Below, in pieces: positions 1 to 9,508 of a DNA stretch of 64,000 nt (position 1 is the stretch's first letter; each line of letters starts with the position of its first letter). This DNA is from Pseudomonas sp. GM79 (lineage in GTDB: Bacteria; Pseudomonadota; Gammaproteobacteria; Pseudomonadales; Pseudomonadaceae). The position numbers were made by a program, and so were the translations under genes. The notes below the pieces were generated by a model, which did not search any database, was not told the DNA's origin, and saw only the letters and a program-made list of their open reading frames with translations. Where the stretch lies: assembly GCF_000282495.1 (NCBI RefSeq), contig NZ_AKJE01000028.1, forward strand, positions 62,001 through 126,000, read 5' to 3'.

Positions 1-13
1 ACTGACACGGCCT

Positions 14-39
14 CTTCGCGAGCAAGCCCGCTCCCACAT
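14..39. repeat. REP element (single arm)
   Basis: One arm of the Pseudomonas REP family (CTTCGCGAGCAAGCCCGCTC core) sits at the window edge, downstream of the LysR gene. Its inverted partner is presumably outside the window, since the other copies of this type here occur as pairs. Confidence 0.8.
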
Positions 40-68
40 GGATTGCGCTTGACGCAAGCCCCTGCTAT

Positions 69-962
69 TCAAGCAAACGCCGCAAGCAAGTCTTCTTCAA
101 AGGCTTTTTGCGCATCCCCCGGTACCTGCGCGCGATGGCGGGCCAGATGGAACGCCACCTCAAAACTCATGTCGCCCTGACGCACGGCGCGCAGCAACCC
201 TTTGTCTTCCCAACTGCGGGCGAAGTGATCGGGCAGGTAGCCAACGTGCTTGCCGGAAAGAATGAAGGCGAGGGTGCCTTCGACCTGTTCGGAACGCGCC
301 GAACACATCTTCCCCTGAAACGGCTCGTCGCTGCGCAGGAAGCGGTAGGGATGATCGACCCGGTCGCAGGCCTGAAGAGCCTGATCGTCAGGCGCCCCAT
401 CGGCGAACAGCGGATGCCCCGGGGCGCAATACAGGTGCTGGGTTTCCGTGAACAGTTCGCGGTAGTCAAAAGCGCTCTGCACCTGTGAGAAATAGCCGAT
501 CGCCAGGTCCAGCCGTTGTTGCAGCAACAGCCGCTCCATTTCGCCGGGCATGGCGCTGATCAACTCGATACGCACCGACTCGTCCCGTTCGCGAAAGCGC
601 CGGATCGCCTCGGCAACCCGTTGCAGCACCGATTGATCAAGTGCTTCGGACAAGCCCAGGCGCACTTCGCCGATCAACCGTCCGGCCACGCCGTTGGATT
701 GATGACGGAACGCTTCGATCGACTCGAACAAGGTACGAATGGCAAGGAGCAGCTGTTCGCCCTTGGGGGTGATTTTGAACCCGCCCTTGCCGCGACTGCA
801 CAGCCGATAACCAAGCCGGGTTTCGAGCCTGGCCATCTGCTGGCTGATGCTTGACTGGCTCAGCCCCAGCTCACCCTGAGCCGCGCTGAAACCACCGCAT
901 TCCACCACGCTGACAAACAGGCGCAGCAGCTGCAGGTCGAGGTCATGAAGTTGACCGAGCAT
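69..962 (-). CDS. LysR-family transcriptional regulator
   Basis: A 297-aa LysR regulator. The N-terminal winged helix-turn-helix (about residues 8-65, containing FSAAQGELGLSQSSISQQMA) is followed by a substrate-binding-like effector domain. I chose the ATG at 962; the codon before it is an in-frame TTG. It is divergent from the polyamine-binding protein gene with about 100 bp between them, the usual arrangement for a LysR protein that controls its neighbour, so it probably regulates the binding protein and agmatinase genes. The effector is unknown. The family is certain; the regulon is inferred from position only. Confidence 0.9.
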   Translation of the reverse strand: MLGQLHDLDLQLLRLFVSVVECGGFSAAQGELGLSQSSISQQMARLETRLGYRLCSRGKGGFKITPKGEQLLLAIRTLFESIEAFRHQSNGVAGRLIGEVRLGLSEALDQSVLQRVAEAIRRFRERDESVRIELISAMPGEMERLLLQQRLDLAIGYFSQVQSAFDYRELFTETQHLYCAPGHPLFADGAPDDQALQACDRVDHPYRFLRSDEPFQGKMCSARSEQVEGTLAFILSGKHVGYLPDHFARSWEDKGLLRAVRQGDMSFEVAFHLARHRAQVPGDAQKAFEEDLLAAFA

Positions 963-1063
963 CAAACATTACTCCGCAATAAAGTCAGGATAATTAACTT
1001 GGTATTTTTCCAATGTAACTGACGACGCATCCTGCAGTCACTTCCTCCGGTCAGGTGTTCGTC

Positions 1064-2155
1064 ATGGCTCCGCTCTTCAAGCTGTGTTTACCCGCACTGT
1101 TCCTCGCCATGGCCGTGCCGGCCCAGGCCGAGGAAAAAGTCCTCAATCTCTACAGTTGGGCCGATTACGTCGCGCCCGAGACCTTGCAACGGTTCGAAAA
1201 GGAAACCGGCATCCATGTGCGCTACGACACGTTCGATGCGCCGGAAGTGCTGGAAACCAAGCTGCTCACCGGCGGCAGCGGCTACGACGTGGTGGTGCCG
1301 TCGTCCAGCGTTCTGGCACGCGGCCTGGCGGCGGGCGCGTTGAGGGAAATTTCTCACGATGGCCTCAAGGGTTACGCCAACCTCGACCCGGACATGCTGG
1401 AAAAACTGGCGGCGGTCGACCCCGGCAATCGGTATGGCGTGCCTTACACCTGGGGCACGCTCGGATTGGGGATGAATGTCGAAGCGGTGAAACAACGTTT
1501 GCCCAACGTACCGCTCAACAGCCTGGACCTGTTGTTCAAGCCCGAATACGCCAGCAAGCTCAAAGACTGCGGCATCGCCATTCTCGATTCGCCCCAAGAG
1601 GTGATTGGCCTGGCGCTGCACTATCTGGGTAAAGATCCCTACAGCACCGACAAGGCTGATCTGACAGCCGCCGATGCACTGTTGCGTCAGTTACAGCCGT
1701 CGGTGCTGTACGTCGCCACCGGGCGGCAGATCAACGATCTGGCCAATGGCAGCGTCTGCCTGGCATTGACCTACAACGGTGACGCGAGCATGGCCGCCGA
1801 TCAGGCGCGCAAGGCCAACAAGCCGTTCGAGGTGGCCTACCGCATTCCGCGGGAGGGCACGCTGGTGTGGCAGGACAACCTGGCGATTCCCAAGGACGCG
1901 CCGCACCCGGAAGCCGCCCGGGCCTTCATCGAGTTCATGTTGCGCCCCGAATCCGTCGCGGCGCTGACTAACACGCTGTTCTTCGCCACGGCCAATCGGG
2001 CAGCGACGCCGTTGGTGGATGAGGCGGTGCGCAGCGATCCCGACATCTACCCGCAGAGCGAGGTGCGTGAACGGCTGTACGCCGACCGCAGCATGAGCCT
2101 CAAGGACATGCGTCAGCGCACCCGCCTGTGGACCACTTTCCGTAGCCGCCAATAA
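1064..2155 (+). CDS. Periplasmic polyamine-binding protein (PotD/PotF/SpuD type)
   Basis: A 363-aa extracellular solute-binding protein of the spermidine/putrescine ABC-transporter family. A signal peptide (MAPLFKLCLPALFLAMA... ending in AQA) is followed by the typical mature start VLNLYSWADYVAPETLQRFE and later GYDVVVPSS and YGVPYTWGTLGLGMN, all characteristic of PotF/SpuD/SpuE-like proteins. An upstream GTG (1055) is in frame, but the ATG at 1064 gives a cleaner signal peptide. No permease or ATPase gene is adjacent, so this orphan binding protein would need a transporter encoded elsewhere. It is followed 21 bp later by agmatinase, pointing to polyamine/agmatine use. Exact ligand is not determinable. 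Confidence 0.88.
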   Translation: MAPLFKLCLPALFLAMAVPAQAEEKVLNLYSWADYVAPETLQRFEKETGIHVRYDTFDAPEVLETKLLTGGSGYDVVVPSSSVLARGLAAGALREISHDGLKGYANLDPDMLEKLAAVDPGNRYGVPYTWGTLGLGMNVEAVKQRLPNVPLNSLDLLFKPEYASKLKDCGIAILDSPQEVIGLALHYLGKDPYSTDKADLTAADALLRQLQPSVLYVATGRQINDLANGSVCLALTYNGDASMAADQARKANKPFEVAYRIPREGTLVWQDNLAIPKDAPHPEAARAFIEFMLRPESVAALTNTLFFATANRAATPLVDEAVRSDPDIYPQSEVRERLYADRSMSLKDMRQRTRLWTTFRSRQ

Positions 2156-2176
2156 GCCAATAACAAGGAATACACC

Positions 2177-3136
2177 ATGGACGTCCCTGCACAGAACGAT
2201 CAGGCCATGACCCGCGACAGTCTTTACGGGACTGCCGCCGAAAGCACCTACGCCGGTATCACCAGTTTCATGCGCCGCCGCTACAGCCGCGACTTGCGTG
2301 GCGTCGACGTGGTGGTCAGCGGCGTGCCGTTCGACACCGCTACCAGCAACCGCCCCGGCGCGCGTTTCGGACCGCGCGGCATTCGGGCGGCGTCCACCGG
2401 GATCGCCTGGGAACGCCACTGGCCGTGGACGTTCGACCCGTTCGATCACCTGGCGGTGATTGACTACGGCGATTGCGCCTTCGATTACGGCACGCCGCAT
2501 TCGGTGCCGGAAAGTATCGAAGCCCACGCCGAGCACATCCTGAGTAGCGGTTGCGCAATGCTGACGTTTGGCGGCGATCACTTCATCAGTTATCCGCTGC
2601 TCAAGGCCCATGCCCGTCAGCATGGCCCGTTGTCATTGATTCACTTCGACGCCCACAGCGACACCTGGCCGGATGAGGAGGGCAAGCGCGTCGATCACGG
2701 CACGATGTTCTGGCATGCGGCCAAAGAAGGGTTGGTGGATCCGTCGCGCTCGGTGCAGATCGGGTTGCGCACCACCAATGACGATCATCAGGGCTTTCAG
2801 GTACTGGATGCGCGGCAGGTGCATCGGCAAGGGTGCGAGGCGATCGTCGAGGCGATTCGTGCCCGGGTCGGTGATAACCCGGTGTACCTGACCTTCGACA
2901 TCGACTGCCTCGACCCGGCCTTTGCGCCGGGCACCGGAACGCCGGTGTGTGGCGGCTTGAGCACGGTGCAGGCGCTGGTAATCCTCGGCGGCTTGCGCGG
3001 GATCAACCTGGTGGGCATGGACGTGGTGGAAGTGGCGCCGGCCTACGACAGCGCGGACATTACCTCACTGGCAGCGGCGACATTGGCCATGGAGATGCTG
3101 TGTTTGTATGCGGCCAAACACAAGGTCGATCGGTAA
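2177..3136 (+). CDS. speB: Agmatinase (ureohydrolase family)
   Basis: A 319-aa manganese ureohydrolase that would hydrolyse agmatine to putrescine and urea. The metal-binding motifs are intact: [19 protein letters not shown] and [21 protein letters not shown], the last being the family signature, as is the Asn/Arg-rich [10 protein letters not shown] segment near residue 65. Length is normal. It starts 21 bp after the polyamine-binding gene with an AAGGA ribosome site, so the two are probably co-transcribed. Some members of this subgroup act on guanidinobutyrate or related guanidino compounds, so the exact substrate is less certain than the family. Confidence 0.87.
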   Translation: MDVPAQNDQAMTRDSLYGTAAESTYAGITSFMRRRYSRDLRGVDVVVSGVPFDTATSNRPGARFGPRGIRAASTGIAWERHWPWTFDPFDHLAVIDYGDCAFDYGTPHSVPESIEAHAEHILSSGCAMLTFGGDHFISYPLLKAHARQHGPLSLIHFDAHSDTWPDEEGKRVDHGTMFWHAAKEGLVDPSRSVQIGLRTTNDDHQGFQVLDARQVHRQGCEAIVEAIRARVGDNPVYLTFDIDCLDPAFAPGTGTPVCGGLSTVQALVILGGLRGINLVGMDVVEVAPAYDSADITSLAAATLAMEMLCLYAAKHKVDR

Positions 3137-3147
3137 CACACAAGCCA

Positions 3148-3240
3148 ATGTGGGAGCGGGCTTGCTCGCGAAAGCGGAGTGTCAGCCACCAGAAGTGTTG
3201 AATGTTAAGCCGTCTTCGCGAGCAAGCCCGCTCCCACATT
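3148..3240. repeat. REP pair
   Basis: Two inverted REP arms (GTGGGAGCGGGCTTGCTCGC and its complement) flank about 45 bp. The pair lies directly after agmatinase and may act as its transcript end or as an mRNA-stabilising hairpin. Confidence 0.9.
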
Positions 3241-3344
3241 TGATCTGTGCCAGGCCATCGAGCGATGGTCTTGTCGCTCCTGCCAGTTTCTGACAGCAGC
3301 CTCTGCTAAGCTCCGACGACTTTTCAGGAAAGAGCCTGCCGACC

Positions 3345-4061
3345 GTGTCGCGAACCAGCCGTTTACTGACTTTGTTACAAGTGCTGCGGGGCAAAAGTCG
3401 TCCGGTGACTGCCGCGACATTGGCCAGCGAACTGGAGATTTCCGAACGCACGCTGTACCGCGATATCGCTGAACTCACCGCGCTCGGCGCGCCGATTTTT
3501 GGCGAGGCGGGGATCGGCTATGTGTTGCGCAGCGGCCTGTTTCTGCCGCCCTTGATGCTCAATGCCGATGAGACCGAAGCCATCGTGCTCGGCTTGCGCT
3601 ACGTGGATCAGCGTGGCGATGAGGTGTTGGGCAAAGCCGCGGCCGATGCCCTGGCAAAAATCGCCGCGGTACTCGACCCCGCCGCCCAGGAGGCCTTGCG
3701 CAACCCGACGGTGCTGCCGGGGCCGCCGGGCTATGGCTACCCGCAAAATGCCGTGCCTTTGAATGTGTTTCGCCAAGCCATCCGCGATCAGGCCAAGCTG
3801 CACATCGACTACGCGGACGCCAATCAGGTGCCGAGTCAGCGGCTGATCTGGCCACTGGCCCTGGGTTTTCTCAACGAGGTGCGGATCATCGTCGCCTGGT
3901 GTGAGTTGCGCAGTGCCTATCGCACCTTTCGCACCGACCGGATCTCGGCCGCCAGCGAGCAGGGTGAGCGCTATCCGGGGCGGCGCAGCGACCTGTTGCG
4001 CACCTGGCGCAAGCAGATGCAACTGGACGAAGCAGGGCGTTTCACTCCTGACAAGAATTGA
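3345..4061 (+). CDS. YafY-type HTH/WYL transcriptional regulator
   Basis: A 238-aa DeoR-like regulator with an N-terminal helix-turn-helix (about 5-60: RLLTLLQVLRGKSRPVTAAT then LEISERTLYRDI) and a C-terminal WYL-type domain (about 135-225) with the QRLIWPLALGFLNEVRIIVAW core. WYL domains are thought to sense ligands such as nucleotides or nucleic acids. The start is a GTG at 3345. It precedes the small NTF2-like gene by about 50 bp in the same direction and may regulate it. Signal sensed is unknown. Confidence 0.85.
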   Translation: MSRTSRLLTLLQVLRGKSRPVTAATLASELEISERTLYRDIAELTALGAPIFGEAGIGYVLRSGLFLPPLMLNADETEAIVLGLRYVDQRGDEVLGKAAADALAKIAAVLDPAAQEALRNPTVLPGPPGYGYPQNAVPLNVFRQAIRDQAKLHIDYADANQVPSQRLIWPLALGFLNEVRIIVAWCELRSAYRTFRTDRISAASEQGERYPGRRSDLLRTWRKQMQLDEAGRFTPDKN

Positions 4062-4113
4062 CACAGGCTTGTTTTAGCATGGCTCCAGAATCAACTCACA
4101 AGGAGCCGTAAAC

Positions 4114-4455
4114 ATGTCCAATCCAGCCTCTTCACTGGCCCCCGCCATTGCCGCCTACATTGCCGCTGCCAATGCTCGCGACACGTCGAGGGTTGCCAGT
4201 TTTTTCGCTGAGGATGCCAATGTGTTCGATGAGGGGCAGCATCAGGTCGGCACACACGCCATCGCCCAATGGATGCAAGACACCGCACAACGTTATCAGC
4301 CCCGGGTCGAGGTGCTCGACGTTCAACTGCGCACCGGCAAAGTGCTGGTGCACAACCTGATCTCCGGCACATTTCCTGGCAGCCCGCTGGAACTGCGCTA
4401 CATGTTCCGCCTCAATGAGCAGGGCAAGATTGCCCGGCTGGACATCTCGCTGTAA
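4114..4455 (+). CDS. SnoaL/NTF2-like small protein
   Basis: A 113-aa protein with the nuclear-transport-factor-2/SnoaL fold pattern: AIAAYIAAANARDTSRVASF then FAEDANVFDEG and a terminal LELRYMFRLNEQGKIARLDI. Such proteins are one-domain cone-shaped barrels used as enzymes or binding proteins. A strong AAGGAG lies 8 bp before the ATG. It sits just downstream of the WYL regulator, which may control it. Substrate unknown. Confidence 0.75.
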   Translation: MSNPASSLAPAIAAYIAAANARDTSRVASFFAEDANVFDEGQHQVGTHAIAQWMQDTAQRYQPRVEVLDVQLRTGKVLVHNLISGTFPGSPLELRYMFRLNEQGKIARLDISL

Positions 4456-4468
4456 CCCGGCGCGAAAC

Positions 4469-4560
4469 CTGTGGGAGCGGGCTTGCCCGCGAAAGCGGTG
4501 TGTCATTCAACATTGATGTTGGCTGACCCTACGCCTTCGCGAGCAAGCCCGCTCCCACAT
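4469..4560. repeat. REP pair
   Basis: Inverted REP arms with about 45 bp between them, ending 28 bp before the zapE start. The upstream in-frame ATG at 4559 lies at the edge of the repeat, which argues against using it as the zapE start. Confidence 0.9.
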
Positions 4561-4588
4561 GGATTGCGTTTTACCTATACTGCCGCGC

Positions 4589-5707
4589 ATGAATGTCGAC
4601 TCTCCCTTAAGCGCCTGGCAACACGCCATCGAACAGAAGGGCTTCGTCCAGGACGAAGCCCAGGAACACGCTGTGTGGGCGCTGCAAAAATGCCACGAAG
4701 CCTTGCATGAAGACCGCACGCCCGTCACCGGCGTGTACCTCTGGGGCCCGGTCGGGCGGGGCAAGACCTGGTTGATGGATCAGTTCTACCAAAACCTGCG
4801 CGTCCCGGCCCGGCGTCAGCACTTTCATCATTTCATGGGCTGGGTGCATCAGCGCTCCTTTCAATTGACCGGCACCGCCGACCCATTGAAAGCGCTGGCC
4901 CGCGAGCTGAGCCAGGAAGTGCGGGTGCTGTGTTTCGATGAATTGTTCGTCAACGACATCGGTGACGCGATCATTCTCGGACGTTTGTTTCAGGTGATGT
5001 TCGAGCAGGGCGTGGTGGTGGTCTGCACCTCCAATCAGCCGCCGGATCAGCTTTACGCGGATGGCTTCAACCGTGACCGGTTTGTGCCGGCTATTGCTGC
5101 GATCAAGCAACACATGCAAGTGATTGCGGTGGATGGCGGGGAAGATCATCGCCTGCATCCTGGCGCCGGTCTGCAGCGTTACTGGGTGAACGTACCGGGT
5201 CAGCCTGGCGCATTGAGCGAGGTGTTCAAAGCCTTGACCGTCGGCCAGTCGCTGTCCAGCGATCCGGTCAAGATCGGCTACCGTTCGGTCAATGTCAGGC
5301 AGGCCAGTCAAACCGTGCTCTGGTGCCGTTACGCCGAGCTCTGCGAGCAGCCATTTGCCGCCATGGACTTCATGGCCCTGTGCGATACCTTCAGCGCTAT
5401 TGTGTTGAGTGATGTGCCCAATCTCAGCGCGCAAAAACGCGAAGGGCGCATCGCCCGCGGCACTGAAGACGGCGTTGAACGGGTGGCGGCGGGGGATCGC
5501 GAGTTACCGCAGTTGTCGGTGCATGACGATGGCGTGCGGCGGTTCATCGCCCTGGTGGACGAATGCTACGACCGCAAGGTGCCGCTGTACCTCGAAGCGC
5601 AGGTGCCGATGGAGGCGTTGTACACCGAGGGCTATCTGGAGTTTCCGTTTCGTCGCACCCTTAGTCGTCTGCAGGAAATGCAGCTCAAACGTTTCGCCGA
5701 GGTTTGA
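4589..5707 (+). CDS. zapE: Cell division ATPase ZapE (AFG1-like)
   Basis: A 372-aa AFG1/ZapE-family P-loop ATPase, a cytoplasmic protein associated with the Z-ring in late division. Walker A is GPVGRGKTW (about residues 52-60), Walker B VLCFDELFVNDIGDA (about 112-126), followed by the sensor region VVVVCTSNQPPDQLY. The C-terminal region ends with the family's FRRTLSRLQEM. The start at 4589 excludes ten residues encoded next to the REP repeat. Pseudomonas often has two AFG1-like proteins, so this may be the paralogue rather than the main zapE. Confidence 0.8.
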   Translation: MNVDSPLSAWQHAIEQKGFVQDEAQEHAVWALQKCHEALHEDRTPVTGVYLWGPVGRGKTWLMDQFYQNLRVPARRQHFHHFMGWVHQRSFQLTGTADPLKALARELSQEVRVLCFDELFVNDIGDAIILGRLFQVMFEQGVVVVCTSNQPPDQLYADGFNRDRFVPAIAAIKQHMQVIAVDGGEDHRLHPGAGLQRYWVNVPGQPGALSEVFKALTVGQSLSSDPVKIGYRSVNVRQASQTVLWCRYAELCEQPFAAMDFMALCDTFSAIVLSDVPNLSAQKREGRIARGTEDGVERVAAGDRELPQLSVHDDGVRRFIALVDECYDRKVPLYLEAQVPMEALYTEGYLEFPFRRTLSRLQEMQLKRFAEV

Positions 5708-5725
5708 TCTCCGGGAGGAGCGAAC

Positions 5726-6307
5726 ATGAATCAGCCCTTGTCCCACCATTTGCTGACCATGGCCTATCAGAACGCCTGGGCCAATCACCGACTGGCCAAG
5801 GCCTGGCTTCAGCTAAGCCCGGCCGAACTGGCAGCGCCGCGAGTCAGTTTCTTTCCCAGCCTCAGCGCGACCCTCAATCACATTCTGACCTGTGACTGGT
5901 TCTATGTTGATGCACTTGAGCGGGAGTTGCGCGGTGACGAACCGCATCCCGATTGCTACGTGTTTTTCAACGAAGACGAGCCGTTCGCCCACGGCGCCGA
6001 TCTCAAGCGCGAGCAAGCCCTGGTGGACCGTCGACTGATTGCCTACTGTGAGCAACTGCGCGACGCAGACCTAGGACGGCTCGTGACCATCGCGCGCGAC
6101 ACCCCGCAACATGACAGCCGTTTGCGCATGCTGTCCCATTTGTTCGAGCATCAGATTCATCATCGCGGGCAGGTTCACGCGATGCTCAGTGGCACGTCGG
6201 TCAAGCCACCGCAACTGGACGAGTTTTTTTGTGCGGGTGAGTCGGGGTTGAGGGCTGAGGATTTTGCTGAGTTGGGATGGACCGAGTCATTGATCTGGGG
6301 TGTTTGA
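5726..6307 (+). CDS. DinB-family protein
   Basis: A 193-aa four-helix-bundle protein of the DinB/YfiT superfamily. The metal ligands expected for the family are visible: His near residue 50 (LNHILTCDWFYVD) and HLFEHQIHHRGQVHAML near 138-154, giving the H-x3-H pair. Members are often damage-induced or act as thiol-dependent transferases. It follows zapE by 18 bp with a GGGAGGAG ribosome site and is probably co-transcribed with it. Precise reaction unknown. Confidence 0.82.
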   Translation: MNQPLSHHLLTMAYQNAWANHRLAKAWLQLSPAELAAPRVSFFPSLSATLNHILTCDWFYVDALERELRGDEPHPDCYVFFNEDEPFAHGADLKREQALVDRRLIAYCEQLRDADLGRLVTIARDTPQHDSRLRMLSHLFEHQIHHRGQVHAMLSGTSVKPPQLDEFFCAGESGLRAEDFAELGWTESLIWGV

Positions 6308-6423
6308 GGAGGAACGATCACAACAGGATCCGGTTGTCGGCACACCGGCACTCGCGATAAGGTCGTCAGACCTTTCAGTGCGCAAGAAGCGAGCTGGGGC
6401 AACTTGTGTGATTGAGGATGGAA

Positions 6424-6915
6424 ATGGAATCCGCAGAAATTCTTGTGCTTCAGGCCAGCTACACCAACCCGGTGCATGCAGAGGCGATTAGCCTGGTGTT
6501 GAACCATTACGCCGAAGACCCGATGGGCGGCGGTCATCCGTTACCCGCCGATGTGTTGCAACAACTGCCGGGGGAACTGGCCAAACGTCCCCATGCCTTC
6601 AGTGTACTGGCGTTTGTCGGCGGCGAACCGGCAGGGTTGGTCAACTGCTTTGAAGGTTTTTCGACATTCGCCTGCCGGCCATTGGTGAACGTGCACGATG
6701 TGGCGGTGGTGTCGAAGTTTCGCGGGTTGGGGCTGAGTCAGAAGATGCTGCACAAAGTCGAAGACATCGCGCGCCAGCGCGGCTGCTGCAAAATTACCCT
6801 GGAAGTGCTGGAAGGTAATGCGGTGGCTCAGGGGGCTTATGGCAAATTCGGTTTCTCGCCAGGCATGTTCGACCCGGCGCACGGTCGGATGCTGTTCTGG
6901 ACCAAGGCGCTTTAA
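6424..6915 (+). CDS. GNAT-family N-acetyltransferase
   Basis: A 163-aa GNAT protein. The acetyl-CoA-binding motif A region is VNVHDVAVVSKFRGLGLSQK with motif B following (CCKITLEVLEGNAVAQGAYG then KFGFSPG). Three ATG/TTG codons are in frame at 6412, 6418 and 6424; GAGG just upstream best serves 6424. Substrate unknown. The gene is separate from the zapE-dinB pair by about 115 bp. Confidence 0.83.
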   Translation: MESAEILVLQASYTNPVHAEAISLVLNHYAEDPMGGGHPLPADVLQQLPGELAKRPHAFSVLAFVGGEPAGLVNCFEGFSTFACRPLVNVHDVAVVSKFRGLGLSQKMLHKVEDIARQRGCCKITLEVLEGNAVAQGAYGKFGFSPGMFDPAHGRMLFWTKAL

Positions 6916-6957
6916 TTCGCAGTCCTTTGGGAGCGAGCTTGTTGTGGAGTGGGGCTT

Positions 6958-7095
6958 TTGTGGCGAGGGAGCTTGCTCCCGTTGGGTCGCGCAGCGACCC
7001 CGGCATTTCAAAGTTAAACCGCATGTAAAGGGTTTGCGACTGCTTCGCAGCCGAGCGGGAGCAAGCTCCCTCGCCACATAAGCCCGCTCCCACAG
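6958..7095. repeat. REP-like compound inverted repeat
   Basis: A second REP class: GTGGCGAGGGAGCTTGCTCC and its complement form the outer arms (about 6960-6979 and 7059-7078), with smaller hairpins inside (GGGTCGCGCAGCGACCC and a GACTGCTTCGCAGCC element). A partial arm of the common class (AGCCCGCTCCCACAGG) follows at about 7081-7096. It separates two convergent genes and probably ends both transcripts. Confidence 0.8.
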
Positions 7096-7109
7096 GATCC
7101 GCGCCAGAA

Positions 7110-8855
7110 TTACTGCTGAACGACTTCCGGCGTGATAGGTGCGCCCTTGGGTTTCATCAGGCTGAAGTCGATCAACGGCCTCTGCTTACGTGCATAAGGG
7201 TCGCCGATCATCAATGGCCGAGGCTTGAAGCTGTCGCTGACCAGACTTTTGCTGCGGTCCAGTTCATCGAAACTCAGGCCGGCCAGATCCGCCCACGTGT
7301 GAATCAGTTGCGAACTGCTGTACGGCCGGCTCAAGTCGCCAGCAAAACTCCAGTCATGGGTTTCGCGCCATTTCGGCGAAGCCCAGGCCATGAACGGAAT
7401 GGTGTACATCGGCGCCGTCGGCTTGCTCTCGTTGCGGCCCAGGGTTTTATGGCCAACGGAGTCGAAGACGTCTTCGCCATGGTCGGAGAGGTACAGCAGG
7501 AAGCCGTTCGGATCAGACTTGGCGTAGTCCTTGATCAGGCTCGACACCACGAAGTCGTTGTACAGCACTGCGTTGTCATAGCTGTTGTACGTTGGCACCT
7601 GATCGTCACGCACGCCGTCCGGAACGCCTTTGCGGTCAGTGAACTTGTTGAATGTCGGCGGGTAACGGTACTGGTAGCTCATGTGCGTGCCGAGCAAATG
7701 CACAACGATCAGCTTGCGTGGCGCTGCATCGGCCAGGGCCTTGTTGAACGGTTCGATCACGTCGCCATCGTACTGGGCGGCGTTCTGGTTGCGATTGTTG
7801 TTCAGGTACACCTGCTCGTCGGCCTGTTCGGAGAAGGTCGTGAGCATGGTGTTGCGCTTGGTCATGGTCTGCTGGTTGGTGATCCAGAAAGTCTTGTAAC
7901 CCGCCTGTTTCATCATGCTGACCAATGACGGCGTCGACAGGTACAGGTCCGGGTTTTCTTCGTCGGCGAAGGTCAGCACCTGCTGCAACGCTTCGATGGT
8001 GTAGGGACGCGGGGTAATGACGTTATCGAAGACCGCCAGTTGATCCTTGAGCTTGTCCAGCTCCGGGGTGGTTTGCCGAGGGTAGCCGTACAGGCTCATG
8101 CGCTGACGGTTGGTGGACTCGCCGATCACCAGCACCAGGGTCGCCGGCTGATTGGCCATCGAATCGGTGAGGTTTTTGAGCGGTGGAATTTTGCTGGCGC
8201 TGTCGAGCATGTCTTGCATGCCGGCCAGGGTATCGAGGTAACGGTGATAGGCCACGGCCATCTGCCAAGGCACGGCGGGCTCGATGCGGGTTTCGAACTT
8301 CTCGAAGCCGCCCGCCAGGCTGCCGCTGCGTGCGGTGTGCTTGATTAGCGGGTAACCGACCACGGCCAGCAGAATCGCCGTCGCCGCGACCAATGCCTGG
8401 CCGCGTGGCAGGTATACCGGGCGCAAACGGGTCCACAGCAAATACGCGAACGCGGTGTGGGCGAGGAACGCCAGTACCATCCACCAGGCAAAATACTGGG
8501 TCATGTACTCGCCGGCTTCAGACACGTTCGATTCGAACATGATGAAGATGACGCTCTGGGAAAATTCCTGCTGATAGATGAAGAAATAACCGAGGCTGGC
8601 CATCGAGCAGGCCCACAGCACCACGCCGATCAGTGCGGCCATCACCCGTGTTTGTCTGGGGAACAGCAGCATCGGCGCGAGCCAGATGGCGCTCATCACA
8701 AAGGCCTGACGGAACCCGGCAAAACCGGAAGTACCTGTCAGTTGAATCAGCAGTTGGGTGATGCCGGAAAAATACCAGAAGAACAGAAATAACCAGAGAA
8801 ATCCTGCCCAATCAAAACCTTTCGCAGACGTTTTGCTGCGTTTAAACAAAGCCAT
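7110..8855 (-). CDS. cptA: Phosphoethanolamine transferase CptA
   Basis: A 581-aa inner-membrane enzyme that transfers phosphoethanolamine onto lipopolysaccharide core sugars. About five N-terminal transmembrane helices (residues 15-190) precede a periplasmic sulfatase-like domain. The catalytic region has LVIGESTNRQRMSLYGYPR, TPRPYTIEALQQVL, the metal-binding YLSDHGEDVFDSVGH, and a C-terminal domain typical of CptA rather than EptA. Such modification affects cationic peptide resistance. No PmrAB-like regulator is adjacent. Assignment to CptA rather than another PEtN transferase is probable. Confidence 0.85.
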   Translation of the reverse strand: MALFKRSKTSAKGFDWAGFLWLFLFFWYFSGITQLLIQLTGTSGFAGFRQAFVMSAIWLAPMLLFPRQTRVMAALIGVVLWACSMASLGYFFIYQQEFSQSVIFIMFESNVSEAGEYMTQYFAWWMVLAFLAHTAFAYLLWTRLRPVYLPRGQALVAATAILLAVVGYPLIKHTARSGSLAGGFEKFETRIEPAVPWQMAVAYHRYLDTLAGMQDMLDSASKIPPLKNLTDSMANQPATLVLVIGESTNRQRMSLYGYPRQTTPELDKLKDQLAVFDNVITPRPYTIEALQQVLTFADEENPDLYLSTPSLVSMMKQAGYKTFWITNQQTMTKRNTMLTTFSEQADEQVYLNNNRNQNAAQYDGDVIEPFNKALADAAPRKLIVVHLLGTHMSYQYRYPPTFNKFTDRKGVPDGVRDDQVPTYNSYDNAVLYNDFVVSSLIKDYAKSDPNGFLLYLSDHGEDVFDSVGHKTLGRNESKPTAPMYTIPFMAWASPKWRETHDWSFAGDLSRPYSSSQLIHTWADLAGLSFDELDRSKSLVSDSFKPRPLMIGDPYARKQRPLIDFSLMKPKGAPITPEVVQQ

Positions 8856-9053
8856 TCAGCACTCCAGCCTGATAATTACTTCGGCCGTCGGCACTCTCCT
8901 TGTCGCAGACGAACGGGCGCCGCGTGGATACCGAGCGGCCACAATGAGCCGGAGTATCAACAAGAAGGTGTGAAAACTTTGTGAGTTGCCAGGGCTGGCA
9001 GGGTTGCAGCAAGTCGGAAACAGCAGCGGCTGCTTCCGATTCAAACGAGGGGG

Positions 9054-9236
9054 TCAGGCGTGGGGAGCACGTTGGGTGACAGGCAAAGGCTGAGCCTGAT
9101 TGCCTTGGGTCAGCAGGCGCAATTGCGCGACTTCCCGTTTCAACTGGTCGCGCTCATCTTTCAACTGGCGCAGTTCATCGCGACGGATCGTGACGTAAAG
9201 GGTTTGTGCTGGCAGTGCTGTGTGTACGGTGCCCAT
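9054..9236 (-). CDS. Small coiled-coil protein, function unknown
   Basis: A 60-aa protein with a GAGGTG ribosome site just before its ATG, which supports it as a real gene. The middle (RRDELRQLKDERDQLKREVA then QLRLL) is a strongly predicted coiled coil, with a short Pro/Gln tail. It faces away from gnd across a 270-bp intergenic region. I do not recognise a named family. Confidence 0.6.
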   Translation of the reverse strand: MGTVHTALPAQTLYVTIRRDELRQLKDERDQLKREVAQLRLLTQGNQAQPLPVTQRAPHA

Positions 9237-9508
9237 TGCTCACCTCGCAAATGGCTGTCTCAACTGTAAGTTCGCTCCCGAATTCGGGTGCTCACTTACT
9301 ATCGGCGCCAATTTTGATTTCTTTTGCCCCTGAAGGGAACTTTTTTATTTTTCATGGTCGTTGTGTCTTCGGTACGATTCCCGACGTTATCAGTCTGGAT
9401 CGGGCACAATGCCCGGAAACTTCATCCCCATACGCTGGACTAACTCGAATGAGTCGCGTTGGGCTATAACCTTTGACACACTTTATTTGTAGTAGGGAGC
9501 ATCAGTAC

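Noticed and set aside
1691..2623. Long open frame on the minus strand across the polyamine-binding and agmatinase genes (310 codons)
   Set aside because: It is antisense to two well-supported genes, spans their junction and has no family character; a GC-rich shadow frame.
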